Source of the DNA: Adenophora triphylla var. japonica
Lineage: Eukaryota; Streptophyta; Magnoliopsida; Asterales; Campanulaceae
Reading direction: 5' to 3'
Length of the DNA stretch: 64,000 nt
Assembly (NCBI GenBank): GCA_022495995.1
Contig: JAFEMH010006979.1
Coordinates: forward strand, 5,001 to 69,000
Shown: one piece after another, positions 35,557 to 48,200 of the stretch
How the letters are laid out: every line of letters starts with the position of its first letter
Numbering within the stretch: position 1 is the stretch's first letter
Program-made: the position numbers and the translations under genes
The notes under the pieces: model-generated
Databases searched by the model: none
Told to the model about the DNA's origin: nothing
Seen by the model: only the letters and a program-made list of their open reading frames with translations

Positions 35557-35558
35557 AT

Positions 35559-35570
35559 TGGTATCAGAGC
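35559..35570 (+). other. Primer binding site (tRNA-iMet) of SIRE-2
   Basis: TGGTATCAGAGC two bases after the LTR end; standard initiator-Met tRNA PBS of plant copia elements. Confidence 0.95.
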
Positions 35571-35625
35571 TTGTCTTCACCACCAAAAGTCTAACAACTT
35601 GTGAAGGATCAATTCTCAACCCACC

Positions 35626-37856
35626 ATGCCTCAACCAAGAAGAAATAATGAGAAAGACATTCCACACATTGATGACTGTGGATCCTTTGAAATCTATGCA
35701 TCAAAAATCAAAACCTACCTTGGTGTAAACAGTGTCTGGAACTGGTATGTTCTAGAAAATGAAGTCATTTGCCCTTTCAGACTAGACTCAAATGGTGGGG
35801 GTAGTAAAATGAAATCCCCAGAATGCTGGACTGAATCAGAAAGGCAACTAATTAGTGCTAATCTTAAAGTCAAAAACATACTCCAAAAGAGTGTAAATGA
35901 CTCCCTAGCACAAGAAATTGCTAAAGAGCCAACTGCAAAAGCAGCATGGGAACTTATCCATACTAAATTCCAGAAACACACCAGTGTTAGAACCCAAAAC
36001 TTGTACAATCTGCTTAGACAACTTGACAATTTTAAGTTCTACCCTGGTGAAAAGGTAAGTGTTGCTAAACCAAGGTTTGAAGATCTGGTCAGATCCATTG
36101 CTGACCATGGAAAAACATTTGAGAATCAAGATCTATGCCTAAAAATATATTCCAACATTCCCCAAGAATATGAGAAGGTAGCCCTGCCTATAAGAGAAGG
36201 TGCAGAATGGAGCACCATGACTGTTGAGCAATATTTTGGGAAGCTTGAGGCATATGAACTAGAAGGAATGATAAAACTTCAACATGTTCCTTCTATCTCA
36301 CAAACCCTTGCCTTAGCTGCCCAAGAAACCACTCACAAACCCATCACTCAAGAAGATATTGACTCCATGGTTCTCATTTCCCTTCAGAAAGTAAACCCTC
36401 CCTCAAACAACATCTCTCAAGGAGACCTACCAAGTCTCATATCCATAGCTGTCAGAAATACCCTGAGAGCTCATAAGAAGACATTTGAGAGAAGCTACAG
36501 CCCATCTACTTCTGAGCAAGAGAACCATAAAAAGAAAGTTGAATGCTTCAACTGTAAAAAGCTTGGTCACTACTCATCTGAATGTTCTGAACCAAAGAAA
36601 CCTAAGGACAATCAGACAGCTAAGAAAATCTCCTACTCAAAGGAGATCATTCACAGTTCATGATGCAGCTGCTACAACTGCACCAGAAAGAAGAATGAGA
36701 AAAACAAAGAACAAGTAATGATTGCAGACTCATCAAAGTTCAGTGATGAGGAATTTGACTTCAGTGATTCTGAAAGTGAAGGAGAAGAAGAAATGATATG
36801 CCTAATGGCAGGAGATGATGAAGATTCAGATAGTGAAGAAGACCTTGAAGCCTTAGCTGTTGCTGAAGAATTAAAGCAGGTACCTCAGTTTAACTCTTTA
36901 AATAATGAAGAATTTAAACAATTAGTTAGCACCCTTTTAATTCAAATAAAAAGACACCAAACTAGCTTTGCTTCATTGCTCACTGATAACCTATCTCAAA
37001 GCAAAACCATTGAAAACCTTGAAAGAACCAACCAAGGGCTGAAAGAGCAATGCCTTATGCTTGAAAAGGCTAACGGTGAGCTGACAGCTAAGAATTTCTG
37101 GAAAACAATCAAAAAATCATCAATCTTGAAAAAGAAAATGAATCTCTTAGAAAAAAGATTGAGTCCTGGAACAAGTCAGGAGAAGCTGTGTCATTGTTCA
37201 GCTACAACCAGAGACATCCTAGTGACAAGTCAGGGATTGGAGCCAACAATCCCACTCTGAAAACCTATACTCCTCTCACTGATGAAAGAGCTATTGAAAA
37301 AATGGTTCTTGAAAGCATGTACTATGTCAAAGCCCAACAAAATGTCAATCCCATCCAGACAAAGGAGGACTCAAAGAAAAAGGGAGAAATCAATGAAGCC
37401 AATGAAGCTAGCTCCAGTCACATCAATGAAACCCATGAAGCTAGCTCAAGCCAACCTAAAGGGAAAGAAAAACAAGCAAATAAAGGCAAATACAACTGGC
37501 AAAGAAAAGGAATCAAAGAGCAAGTGAAGAATAATCAGCAAAAATCTACTGGACAGCAGAGATCTTCTAGACAGCCAAGATTCCCCAGACAACCAAGATT
37601 TGATGGACAACAGAGATCACCCAGACAACAAAGATTCTATAACCATCACTCATACTCTAAACATCAAAAACCCAACTGGCAGTACTCAAATGGAAAGAGT
37701 CATGCCAGTCAAAATACCTCTCCAAGATCATCTCACTCAAACAGCTTTCAAAGCCAAACTCAGTTTCATCATAACCAAAACCAAGCCTTCTCTCCCAACC
37801 ATTTTTTAACCAATCCTAACCTACTGCTCCCACACCTTATATGTTGCAGATCATGA
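35626..37856 (+). pseudogene. SIRE-2 gag, frameshifted
   Basis: The first frame (35626-36663) starts MPQPRRNNEKDIPHIDDCGS. It carries the capsid-type region (AWELIHTKFQKHTSVRTQNL, then LKIYSNIPQEYEKV) and a CCHC zinc knuckle CFNCKKLGHYSSEC near residue 306. A frameshift leads to 36718-37260, acidic then coiled-coil-like (NLERTNQGLKEQCLMLEK), and another to 37188-37856, a basic Gln/Arg/Ser-rich tail with repeated RQPRF units. A long Gag with a coiled coil after the zinc knuckle is usual for the SIRE lineage. The repeated GACAGC(C/T)AAGA motif encodes QTAKK (36613), LTAKN (37081) and RQPRF-type peptides. Confidence 0.8.
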
Positions 37857-38010
37857 GATATTACAATGCCCTATACCAGTATTTTGGAAAGAGGGCAATG
37901 AACAATGCTAGGGTACCAAAGAAAGTCTAATCCTTTGGAACCAAAAGAATAAAAGGGTACAATAAATTTATCTTTCAATTTTGTAGGAACCTAGGAAAGG
38001 ATTATGGTAC

Positions 38011-41000
38011 TTGGACAGTGGATGCAGCAGGCACATGACCTTCAACAAAGAATGGCTGCAACAATATGTCCCTAAAAATGGTCCAAATGTAACTTTTGGT
38101 GATAACTCTCAAGACAAAGTCAAAGGATCAGGAAACCTTGTTACTAAAGACATTATTTTTACTAATGTGTCTTATGTAGAAGGTCTCAAGCACAATTTGA
38201 TTAGCATTAGTCAAATTTGTGATAAGAGATATTATGTTGTATGTTCCAAAAACCACTGCACTGTCAAAGATGTCAACAACAAATCCATTCTTAGTGGAAT
38301 CAGAAAGGGAAACCTCTACTTTCTAAACCTGGAAGTTGTGGAATCCTCAAATGCTCATTGCCTACTCTCATATAGTCAGTCTGATATGTCATGGCTATGG
38401 CACAAAAGACTGGCTCACCTCAACCTCAAAAGTATCTCCAAATTAGCCAATTCAAACCTAGTAAAAGGCCTACCCAAAATTCCCTTCAAAAAGGACAAAG
38501 TTGTGCAAGGCCTGTCAATGTGGCAAGCAAAAGAAAACCTCCTTCACTGTCAAAACCAGATTAGATACTTCAAAACCCCTTCAACTACTCCACATGGATC
38601 TTTTTGGACCCATTAGAACCAGGTCTCTTGGTGGAAAGAGATATTCACTAGTGGTAGTTGATGACTACACTAGATTCACTTGGATCATCCTTCTTGAATC
38701 TAAAAGGGAAACCTTAGAACAACTGGTCAAATTGTTCAACAAAATTCAAAACTAAAAGGGTCTATCTATCATCAAAATTTGATCTGACCATGGTAAAGAG
38801 TTTGAGAACACTGGTGTTGAAGAATATTGTGATCAAAAAGGGATTGAGCACAACTTTTCTGCTCGTAGAACACAACAGCAAAATGGTATTGCTGAAAGAA
38901 AGAACAGAATAATCTGTGAAGCAGCAAGAACTATGATGTCAGAAAATAACCTTCCTAAATACTTTTGGGGAGAAGCTGTCACCACAGCTGTGTATGTACA
39001 AAACAAAACTCTCATCAACAAGTTCCACACCAAGACTCCCTATGAGTTATGGAATGGTAGAACACCAACCATTTCATACTTCCATTGCTTTGGAAGCAGA
39101 TGCTTTATTCATAACAATGGGAAAAACAACCTTGATAAGTTTGACTCCAAGAGTGATGAAGGAATTTTCCTTGGATTCTCCAATACCAGCAAAGCCTACA
39201 GAGTTTACAACAAAAGAAGACTTGTTGTAGAAGAATCAATTCATGTTGACTTTGATGAAAACAATGATCAAAGTCACACTGAATTATGTGATTTTGATGA
39301 AGATGTTGGAAATTCAGACACCCTACCTGAGGTGTCCCCTGTGCATGACCCCTCAATCCTCACTCCTGAAGAAGATTCACCTTCCCTTCCCTATATTGTG
39401 TCCAAAGACATTAATGCAAACCCTATTATGTCTGACAGCCAAGAATCCCTTCTCAACAGCAAAGGTGCATCTGACAGCTATGATGCACCTGACAGCTTAC
39501 CTTCATCAAGCCATCAAAATACCCTTGTAAATAACCCCATCCAACTATGCTGCAACACCAATCACTCAATTCCTCAACCTGAAACTATCACCCACATCAT
39601 TCCACCAAACAACAACATCTATATTGACCTCCTAATACATAAGATGGACATCCCTCCAAATATGCCTGTTTATGACTCATTAATGAGTGCCTTCATCTAC
39701 CAAATAGAACCCAAGAAAATAAATGAAGCCCTTCAATACCCTAATTGGATTGAAGCAATGGAAGAAGAACTGGAACAATTTGAAAGGAATAAAGTTTGGA
39801 AGCTTGTTCCCAAACCTAAAAACCAAACTGTCATTGAGACAATATGGTTTTTAGAAAAAAAATGAATGAAGAAGGCATTGTGGTGAGAAACAAAGCTAGA
39901 CTAGTTGCTCAAGGGTACAGACAAGAAGAGGGAATTGACTATGATAAAACATTTGCCCCTGTTGTAAGATTGGAAGCTATAAGGCTGTTCCTTGCCTTTG
40001 CCTCATTCAGGAAGATGAAGGTGTTCCAAATGGATGTCAAAAGTGCCTTCTTGAATGGAGTTTTGAATGAGAAGGTATTTGTATCTCAACCTCCTGGTTT
40101 TGAGCATCCAAAGTTTCCAGATCATGTGTATAAAATGGAAAAGCCTTGTATGGGCTTAAGCAAGCACCTAGAGCTTAGTATGACACTCTATCTAAATACC
40201 TCCTTGGAAAAGGATTTATGAAGGGACAAATTGATAACACTCTGTTTATCAAGAAATATGGAGAAGACCAGTTACTCATCCAAGTCTATGTTGATGACAT
40301 TATCTTTGGATCATCAAATGAAGAATTGTGCAAAGAATATGGGGAAATCATGAAGAATCAGTTTGAGATGAGCATGATTGGTGAGCTCACATTCTTCTTA
40401 GGTCTTCAAGTCAAGAAAATGATGGAAGGAATCTTCATTAATCAAGCCAAGTATACAAGAGACATGATCAAAAAGTTTGATATGCAAACTGCCTCTCCAG
40501 CTAGACCCCTCTGTCAACAATAACCAAACTCCATGCTGATCCTGATGGCCAGAGTGTGAATCAAACACTATATAGGAGCTATATTGGATCACTCCTATAT
40601 GTGACAGCCTCCAGACCTGATAACATGTTTAGTGTTTGCCTTTGTGCAAGATTCCAAGCTAATCCTAAATAATCTCATCTCTCAGCTGTCAAGAGAATCT
40701 TGAGATATCTCAAAGGAACACCTAACTATGGTTTGTGGTATCCCATTGAATCCCTATTCTCCCTAGTTGGTTTCACTGACTCAGATTATGCTGGATGCAA
40801 TCTGGATAGGAAATCCACAAGTGGTGGATGTCAGTTTATTGGTTCAAGAATAATCTCTTGGTCAAGCAAAAAGAAAACCTCAGTAGCTACCTCAACAGCT
40901 GAGGCTGAGTATATTGCTGATGGTCTGTGTTGCTCTCAAATCCTTTATCTCAAAAGTCAACTCCAAGACTTTGGGGTGGACCTGTCAAACATTCCCATTT

Positions 41001-41233
41001 TCTGTGACAATTCAAGCACCATTGCCATGACAGAAAACCCAGTTCAATACTCCAAGACCAAGCATATTGAAGTTAGGCATCACTTTATTAGGGATCATGT
41101 TGAAAAAGGAAATATCAACCTAGCTAAGGTATGCACTGAAGAAAATTTGTCTGAAATCCTAACAAAAGCCATGGATGAGAAGAGATTTGAGATGCTAAGG
41201 GAAATGCTGGAAATGATTAATTTGCCAAAATAA
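38011..41233 (+). pseudogene. SIRE-2 pol (protease, integrase, RT, RNase H), frameshifted
   Basis: Protease: YLDSGCSRHMTF-type motif with catalytic DSG at 38011. GAG-preintegrase: LWHKRLAHLNLKSISKL. A frameshift near 38505 precedes CKACQCGKQKK and the integrase core (38580-38755: HMDLFGP, VVVDDYTRFTW), with a stop at 38753. The integrase C-terminus resumes at 38933 (FWGEAVTTAVYVQNKT). RT runs 39844-40523 with [18 protein letters not shown] and [10 protein letters not shown] near 40290, broken near 39850, 40140 and 40520. RNase H (40700-41233) is open, with [20 protein letters not shown] and a conserved end (LPK). At least five lesions, so it is not functional. Confidence 0.9.
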
Positions 41234-41468
41234 AAGATTTTCATTAATCAAAGCAACATTACAAATGGTTGCTGTCAACAGTTGAGGATCTGACAGCTAA
41301 CCATAACCTTACATAAAAACCTAAATCATCTTAAGCCAAACTTCATCCTACCAAACACCTTAGTTTTTAAAACACAAAATCAAACACAAATTCATATTAC
41401 CAAAAGCTTCATAAACCTCACCCTCTCTCACAGCTGACCTTCACACAGGCTCTGACAGCTAAGAATTT

Positions 41469-42455
41469 CTATCCTTGACTGTTTCTTGGCTGATCATGGA
41501 TATCCTCATCTGTGAACCCATACTCATTATAGGCAACATCAGGAGCCTCATAAACATTCTCCTTGATGTCCCCATACCTCTCAAGCCACACTGGATGCCT
41601 CTTCATGAAAGGGTCAATGGCTAATGTTGAGAATTGTAAAGAAGGACACACCCTCCTTGGCCACCATTCCTCAATAGCATTGTAAGGAGGATATTCACTC
41701 AATGGAGAGACAAAGCTGAATGTCCCTAAAGTGTTTGCACTCTCCTGTGCAATAATAGCTTGATTTAACTGAGGACCTACATCTTCCTCCTCATTCATAG
41801 CTGCTGGACTCAAACACTTCAGAAATTGTGAGAACAATCTCATATAAGCCTTTGAAGGAGAACTTTGCACTCCTGAAAAGTTGTCTCTAGTTCCCTCAAG
41901 AACTGCTTGACTCAATGTAAGTGAATCCCTTATTACTGTTGTGAACTCTCTGACAGCTAAGAACTCAGGTTGACCAATTGGAGTGTCAATCTTGATCCTT
42001 TCTTGGCTGTCAAGCTTCACAAGCTCACCTAAAGTGTAGACTCTCTCTACACCTGCCCCAACCTGTTTACTGGACTCACCCTCATTCCCCTTTCTAAACA
42101 GCTTAATCTTAGCTGTCTGACTAGCCTGACCCTCACAAACCATCTTAGCCTTACCCTTATCCCTAGCTGTCTCCTTCAATCTATTTCTCTCACCCTCTAA
42201 CAATGCTAGCCTCTCTTCCTCCCAAAACTTTCTCCTTATCTCCCTCTCTCTCAACTCTTCTTCCTTACTTGGATCATCACTATGCAGTTGATCCACCTCC
42301 TATTCTAGACCATTATCAGTTTGTATTTGGTAAGACAAAAACTCCCTCTCAAACCTCTCCTCCCTAGTTTCCTCTAACCTTGGACTCTTATAAACCAATT
42401 TCTTTGCTGTCTTAGCCATCTTGCTAGGACTAAACATTGAAACCAACCTTCCCAT
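41469..42455 (-). pseudogene. SIRE-2 antisense ORF (aORF), single in-frame stop
   Basis: An ATG at 42453-42455 opens MGRLVSMFSPSKMAKTAKK. The frame runs about 328 codons to the stop at 41469-41471, broken only by one TAG (42300-42302) where SIRE-1 has CAG. From 42296 on, 275 codons are open. Visible segments: a charged helical region (EEELREREIRRKFWEEERLA), GAGVERVYTLGELVKLDSQE, SPSKAYMRLFSQFLKCLSP, and an acidic C-terminus (YEAPDVAYNEYGFTDEDI). No known domain is recognised. The lesions differ between SIRE-1 and SIRE-2, so the family ancestor had the full ORF. It starts roughly where an antisense transcript from the ORF3/pol spacer could begin; no promoter is proven. Antisense genes are known in some Tat-lineage gypsy elements; in a SIRE-type copia this is less familiar. 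Confidence 0.65.
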
Positions 42456-42941
42456 TTACTATATAACTTAAATGAATTGGATAAATCTCATCTTCTGATC
42501 CATTTCCTTTTATAGACAAGATTAGTTTCAGTCAATATAGAGGCAATAATCATTCAAAATAGACTTGGCTGGTCATCAAGTCTGACAGCTGTGATTTGAG
42601 CTCTTGCCAAATCGAGGTTATTTGGAACTTGCCACTAACAAATACTCATTTACTTCTCTGATAATTCCCTCTGAAAATTCGCCTCTGTGTACGGAATTTA
42701 CTCCCATGTTTTATGGGATGTTATTGCAAGAAATTAGTGGGGGACAAAATACACTGTTCATGAACAGTCACATTCTTAAATGCAATTTTTTAACCGTTGC
42801 CCAAACCTCGATTTAGCCGTTTAACTATACACATTCCCTCCTCATTAACCTCTAATCTTGCGAAACTAATCCATCTTCTTCAAACACTCTCAACCCTCCT
42901 AAATCTCCTCTTCAAATCTCTCTGTTTTTCGAAAAACCCTA

Positions 42942-45227
42942 TGTGGGCACCTGACCCGGAACCTAACACGTGTCCCGAGTCCTAGAGCCCAAACTCCGAA
43001 ATACCACCTGAACTTTTTCAAAACATTTATACTTGACTTGAAAAGAACTAACTCTACACTTAACATTCAAACTCTAACTTGGGATCATCTCCACTTGGAG
43101 GAAAAGGGGTTAAATACTTAACAAACTTCAAACCACTTATTTACAAACCTTTACAAAAGTTCCATCTACAACTAAGTTCAAAAACTACTTACTTAGTTTC
43201 CATATTTACAAAAGTTTAAGTTATAATATACAAATCTACATAACATGTTTTATGAACAAACTCCAAACAAGGAGCATCAACCAAAATACAAACCATCTAA
43301 CTCCCAACATACCCGACAACCAAAATACTAGCACAAACTCCGCCCCGAACTCACTGGCCTGGTCCACCTGTCTCAGTTCGATCTAAAACAATAAAGGGAG
43401 AAGGGTGAGAATAAATCTCAATAAGTTATTATGCATGCATCAAGATGCCAAGTAAATGCAACACATATAAGGTGCATATAATCACGTTGGAAAAGCCGTA
43501 AACACATTCCGTTACCTTGGTTTACCTTTTCCCCGTCTGACCAATAAGTCGTATCATTTGGAGGATATCATTACATCACAACCAATAACATATAACGGAG
43601 AGAGCTATTATAATAACTTCTCTCTTGTGAACTGCTTAAGCATATTCACATCTCATAAGACCCATTTTTCAGGGAACCATATGAGATAGTAGCAACTCTG
43701 TAAGGCTTTTGGCTCAATACAGATGCTATAACCCCAATCTGTGGCCACAGAAGGGGACAGTTACAGGTATAATGTAATCCGATCACATTAGGTCACACTT
43801 TCCATAATTGATCGTATTCCGTTATACCCCTAGTCATCAGCTGATTATAACAAGTTCAAGCACATAGTAGATACTTGAAGTAATATCCACCAAAAGGGAT
43901 GATAACATATCAACATGGTAAAGCAATACTCATGTTAAATCAATAGTAAAGTGCAACATTTATTTCATGAACTAAAAACACTAATATCAATGTATATGAA
44001 CTCAATTGAAGTAGGAAAGTATTACAAACCACTCCTACATAGATCATATGCGATAATATACAGCTTCAGTTCTGCAGAGTAGGGCACGACTCGTGCCCCT
44101 TTACACCCCTCACAGATTCTGGCGTCCCCACAGGTCACGACTTAGTTCATTTACCAGGGGACGAATCGTGCCCAAGTCGTGCTCAGGGGCACGACTCGTG
44201 CTCCCTGTTCAGAATTCAGCACAGAATTTACATTACTCCAGCAAGTGCACAAAAATGACAAACCCCAGTTTTTACTCTGTTTTTAAGTGACTCAAAACAG
44301 TACCAAATAATAACCAATACCAAACCCAAACCAACTTATACAACTTCTACACTAATTCAACCCTTTACCTCATATTGGTACCAACTTTGTACCAAACATT
44401 CCATGCAATGAGTTATTTCCAATTCATGATTCCCAAATAAGAACACCAACCCATTTACTTACTACTACAACACCCATTTCATGGTCAATTCAATTTCCCA
44501 ATTTCAAAACCCATTCTTTCCACTTCAAAAGTGTTTTCCTTTTATAAAACATTTTTACAAACATTTTTAACAACAATATCAATGATTTAACAAGGTTTTG
44601 AAGAGAATCCATAATAACTTACTTGAATGATGAAAAATGAAATAATTCTTTGAGTAGCTTTAAATGATCCCCTCACTGCCAGGAACCCGAATCTGCCCGT
44701 GGATTTGAAAACAGAGAAGTATTGAAGGAGCTAGAATTTTTCTAAGAAGAACCTAGGGTTTTGAATGCTTTCTCCATGGAAATGACTTTTGGAGGTGGTG
44801 ATGACTCTCCCAGGCAAATGAGAATGAAGAAAAGGCTTTCATTGTTTTTACTAATTCCATTTAATTCATTTTACATAAAAGCTCCTCATTTACTTAATAA
44901 GTTTAAAATTAAAATTCTAACTATCCTCATTTATCACTAAACCTTTTAACACTACTAAGCATTTTAATAAATTTATCTTTATTATTAATTCATAAGAAGT
45001 TTTCATTATTATTCCCTTTAGAACCTAAAACATTCTTTTTAATTCATTTTCATCCCAATTTCACATAAGTTAGTTAATGCCCAATCTAACTTATTAAATC
45101 CAAACAAACATATGAATAGTCACATAAAGTCAAGTAAAATCATAAAATGCACAAAATAAAATATTTCTACCCGAACCCCACGTACTTAACAAGTAATTAA
45201 ATAGTGCCTAATATCGGGGTCGTCACA
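42942..45227 (-). repeat. 3' LTR of the Tekay-like element
   Basis: 2286 bp, TGTGGGCACC to GTCACA on the + strand (TGTGACGACCCC to GTGCCCACA in sense). It contains the palindromic block at 44082-44200 described separately. No second LTR is present for comparison. Confidence 0.88.
44082..44200. repeat. ACGA(C/G)TCGT palindromes in the Tekay LTR
   Basis: GGGCACGACTCGTGCCC (44082-44098) is a 17-bp perfect palindrome around one central base. A second ACGACTCGT is at 44191-44199 and a variant ACGAATCGT at 44161-44169. GATTCTGGCGTCCCC (44115-44129) is the complement of a block in the unrelated copia LTR at 50402-50416 (14 of 15 bases). Confidence 0.85.
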
Positions 45228-45244
45228 CTCACTCCCCCTTAAAG
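45228..45244 (-). other. Polypurine tract of the Tekay-like element
   Basis: CTCACTCCCCCTTAAAG on the + strand (sense CTTTAAGGGGGAGTGAG), immediately next to the 3' LTR. Confidence 0.85.
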
Positions 45245-45261
45245 AAAATTCGCCCCGAATT

Positions 45262-48200
45262 TTAAGTAAACTTACTTGTACTCTCAAATAGAGAAGGATA
45301 CTTCTCCCTCATCTCCGACTCTAACTCCCACGTAGCCTCTTCAATAGTATGATTTCTCCAAAGCACCTTCACTACCGGAATACTCTTAGTTCTCAATTCT
45401 TTTACTTGAAATTCTAAGATTCTCAAAGGTTCTTCTACATAAGACATGTCAGCTTGAATTTCTTCGAGAGGTGAACTCAATATGTGAGAAGGATCGTGAA
45501 AATATTTTCTAAGCATAGACACATGGAAGACATCGTGAAGCAAAGAGAAGGATGGAGGCAACGCCAACCGGTAAGCTAGTTCCCCAATCTTCTCTATGAT
45601 CTCAAACGGTCCTACGAACCTTGGAGCGAGTTTCCCCTTATTCCCAAACCTTTTAATCCCGGTCCTAGGAGAAATTTTTAAGAAAACCAAGTCACCAATT
45701 TGAAAAGATAAATCCCGTCTTCGATTGTCGGCGTAGCTCTTCTGCCTACTCTGAGCTGTCTTCAACCTATCTCGAATCACTTTGATTTTCTCCGTTGAAT
45801 CCCGAACCAAATCCGGACCCCAAAGTCTAGCTTCACCCACTTCATCCCAACATATAGGAGATCGACATCTTCTACCATACAACGCTTCATAAGGAGCCAT
45901 CTCAATACTAGATTGATAACTGTTGTTGTAGGCGAACTCGACTAACGGCAAATGATCTTCCCAATATAACTGAAAATCCATCACACACGCTCTAAGCATA
46001 TCCTCTAAAATCTGAATAGTTCGCTCCGACTGCCCATCTGTCTGAGGATGAAACGCCGTGCTGAAACATAGCTTAGAACCCAAAGCTTCGTGCAATGCCC
46101 TCCAGAATCTAGAAGTGAACCTCGGGTCTCTATCTGACACGATACTAACTGGAACCCCGTGGAGTCTAACAATTTCCTTCATATACAACTGAGCCAATCT
46201 CTCCATCGAAAATTTTGTTGACACGGAAAGAAAATGAGCCGATTTCGTCAATCGATCCACTATAACCCAAATGGCATCCATCTTCTTCACGGTAAGAGGC
46301 AAACCTGTTACAAAGTCCATTGAAATCCCTTCCCATTTCCACTCCGGAATCTCTAATGGTTGAAGTAATCCTGCCGGTCTTTGATGTTCCGCTTTGACTT
46401 GTTGACATGTTAGGCACTTAGACACAAAATCCGCTATTTCTCTTTTCATCCCATTCCACCAATATCCTCGCTTCAAATCTTGGTACATCTTCGTGCTACC
46501 CGGATGAACGGCGAACTTGGATTTATGACTCATTTCTAGAACATGCTTCTTGATCTCTGATGAGGAAGGAACACAAATACGACCTCGGAAAGTAAGGAGT
46601 CCATCACTATTCAAAGAAAAATCCCCGGTTTTACCATCTTGAACTTGTCCCAATATTTTCTTCAATTCCGCATCAAGTGATTGAGCTTCCATCAAATCTC
46701 CATACAAAGTTGGAACGGCTCGGACATTCGCAAAAAGTAACTCATGCCTTGACTCCCGAGAACTCAAAGTTGATAAGTAAGCCTTCCGGCTAATCGCATC
46801 CGCAACAACATTCGCCTTCCCCGGATGATATGAAATCACGCAATCAAAGTCCTTCAAAAACTCTAGCCATCTTCGTTGTCTATTGTTCAACTCCTTTTGT
46901 GTAAATAAATATTTCAAACTCTTGTGATCCTTGAAAATCTCAAATCTCGCTCCGTATAGATAATGCTTCCACTTGTGCAACGCAAAAATAATCGTAGCTA
47001 ACTCCATGTCATGAGTAGGATAGTTCTGTTCAGCCGGTGACAACTTCCGAGAAGCATACGCAACCACTTTCCCATCCTGCATCAACACACATCCCAAGCC
47101 CTCCTTCGAGGCATCACTAAATATCACGAAATTCTCGCAACCGTTGGGAAGGGTAAGAACAGGAGCTGTTGTCAACCATTTCTTCAACTCTTCAAAGCTA
47201 GCTTCACATTTAGAATCCCATACAAACGGTACGTCTTTCTGTGTCAAACGATTCAATGGAGTTGCAATACGAGAGAACCCCTCAATAAATCTTCGGTAGT
47301 ATCCCGCTAACCCAAGAAAACTTCGAACCTCAGTTACCGTTGAAGGCTGCTTCCAACTAACAATGGCTTCAATCTTAGAAGGATCAACAAAAATTCCCGA
47401 GCTAGAAACAACATGCCCCAAGAAAGATATCTGCTCAAGCCAGAACTCACACTTACTGAACTTGGCGAACAATTGCTTTTCCCGGAGAAGAGAAAGAACA
47501 ATCCTCAAATGAGTCTCATGTTCCTCCCGGGACTTAGAATAGACAAGAATATCATCAATGAACACCACAACGAAGCTATCAAGGTACGGCTTGAAGATAC
47601 GATTCATCATATCCATAAATACGGCTAGAGCGTTAGTCAATCCAAAAGGCATAACTACGAACTCATAATAACCATATCTCGTCCTGAAAGTTGTTTTAGA
47701 GATGTCGTCGGGTCTAATCTTCAACTGATGGTATCCGCTTCTCAAATCAAGCTTTGAGTAAATGGAGGAACCTTGAAGTTGATCGAACAGATCATCAATA
47801 TGAGGGAGAGGATACTTGTTCTTTATAGTGGCTTGATTCAGGAGACGGTAATCAATACACAATCTCAGAGTACCATCCTTCTTACGGACAAATAAAATAG
47901 GAGCCCCCCACGGTGACACACTAGGGCGGATAAACCCCCTATCTAATAACTCTTGCAACTGAGTCTTCAACTCTTTTAATTCAGCAGGAGCCATTCTATA
48001 AGGTGCCTTAGAAATAGGTGTGGTACCGGGCACTAAATCAATGCAAAACTCTACCTCACGATCAGGAGGCATAGAGTACTCGGTAGAGAATACATCACCA
48101 AACTCATTTACTACGGGAACATCTTTTAACTCAGGGGACTTTTTATTGGAATCTACAACATAAGCTAAATACCCCGCACACCCTTTTGAAAGCAATTTTC

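Larger units (their letters stand above)
33317..35673. repeat. First copy of the segment repeated at 61559-64000
   Basis: Collinear with 61559-64000 (offset 28242, rising to 28327 after an AT-repeat expansion and a 26-bp insertion in the second copy). It covers two host exons, the SIRE-2 insertion point, its 5' LTR and the gag start. About a dozen substitutions are visible. Confidence 0.9.
34434..42941 (+). mobile_element. SIRE-2: SIRE/Maximus-like Ty1/copia element, interrupted
   Basis: 5' LTR (34434-35556), tRNA-iMet PBS (35559-35570), gag-pol (35626-41233), then an antisense ORF (41469-42455). At 42942 a Tekay-type gypsy element interrupts it in the leader of the ORF3 region (equivalent to about 6398 of SIRE-1). 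The flanking CCCTA (42937-42941) is one side of the expected target duplication. ORF3 and the 3' LTR are not in the window. It is younger than the relic LTR at 16085 and older than the elements nested in it. Confidence 0.9.
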
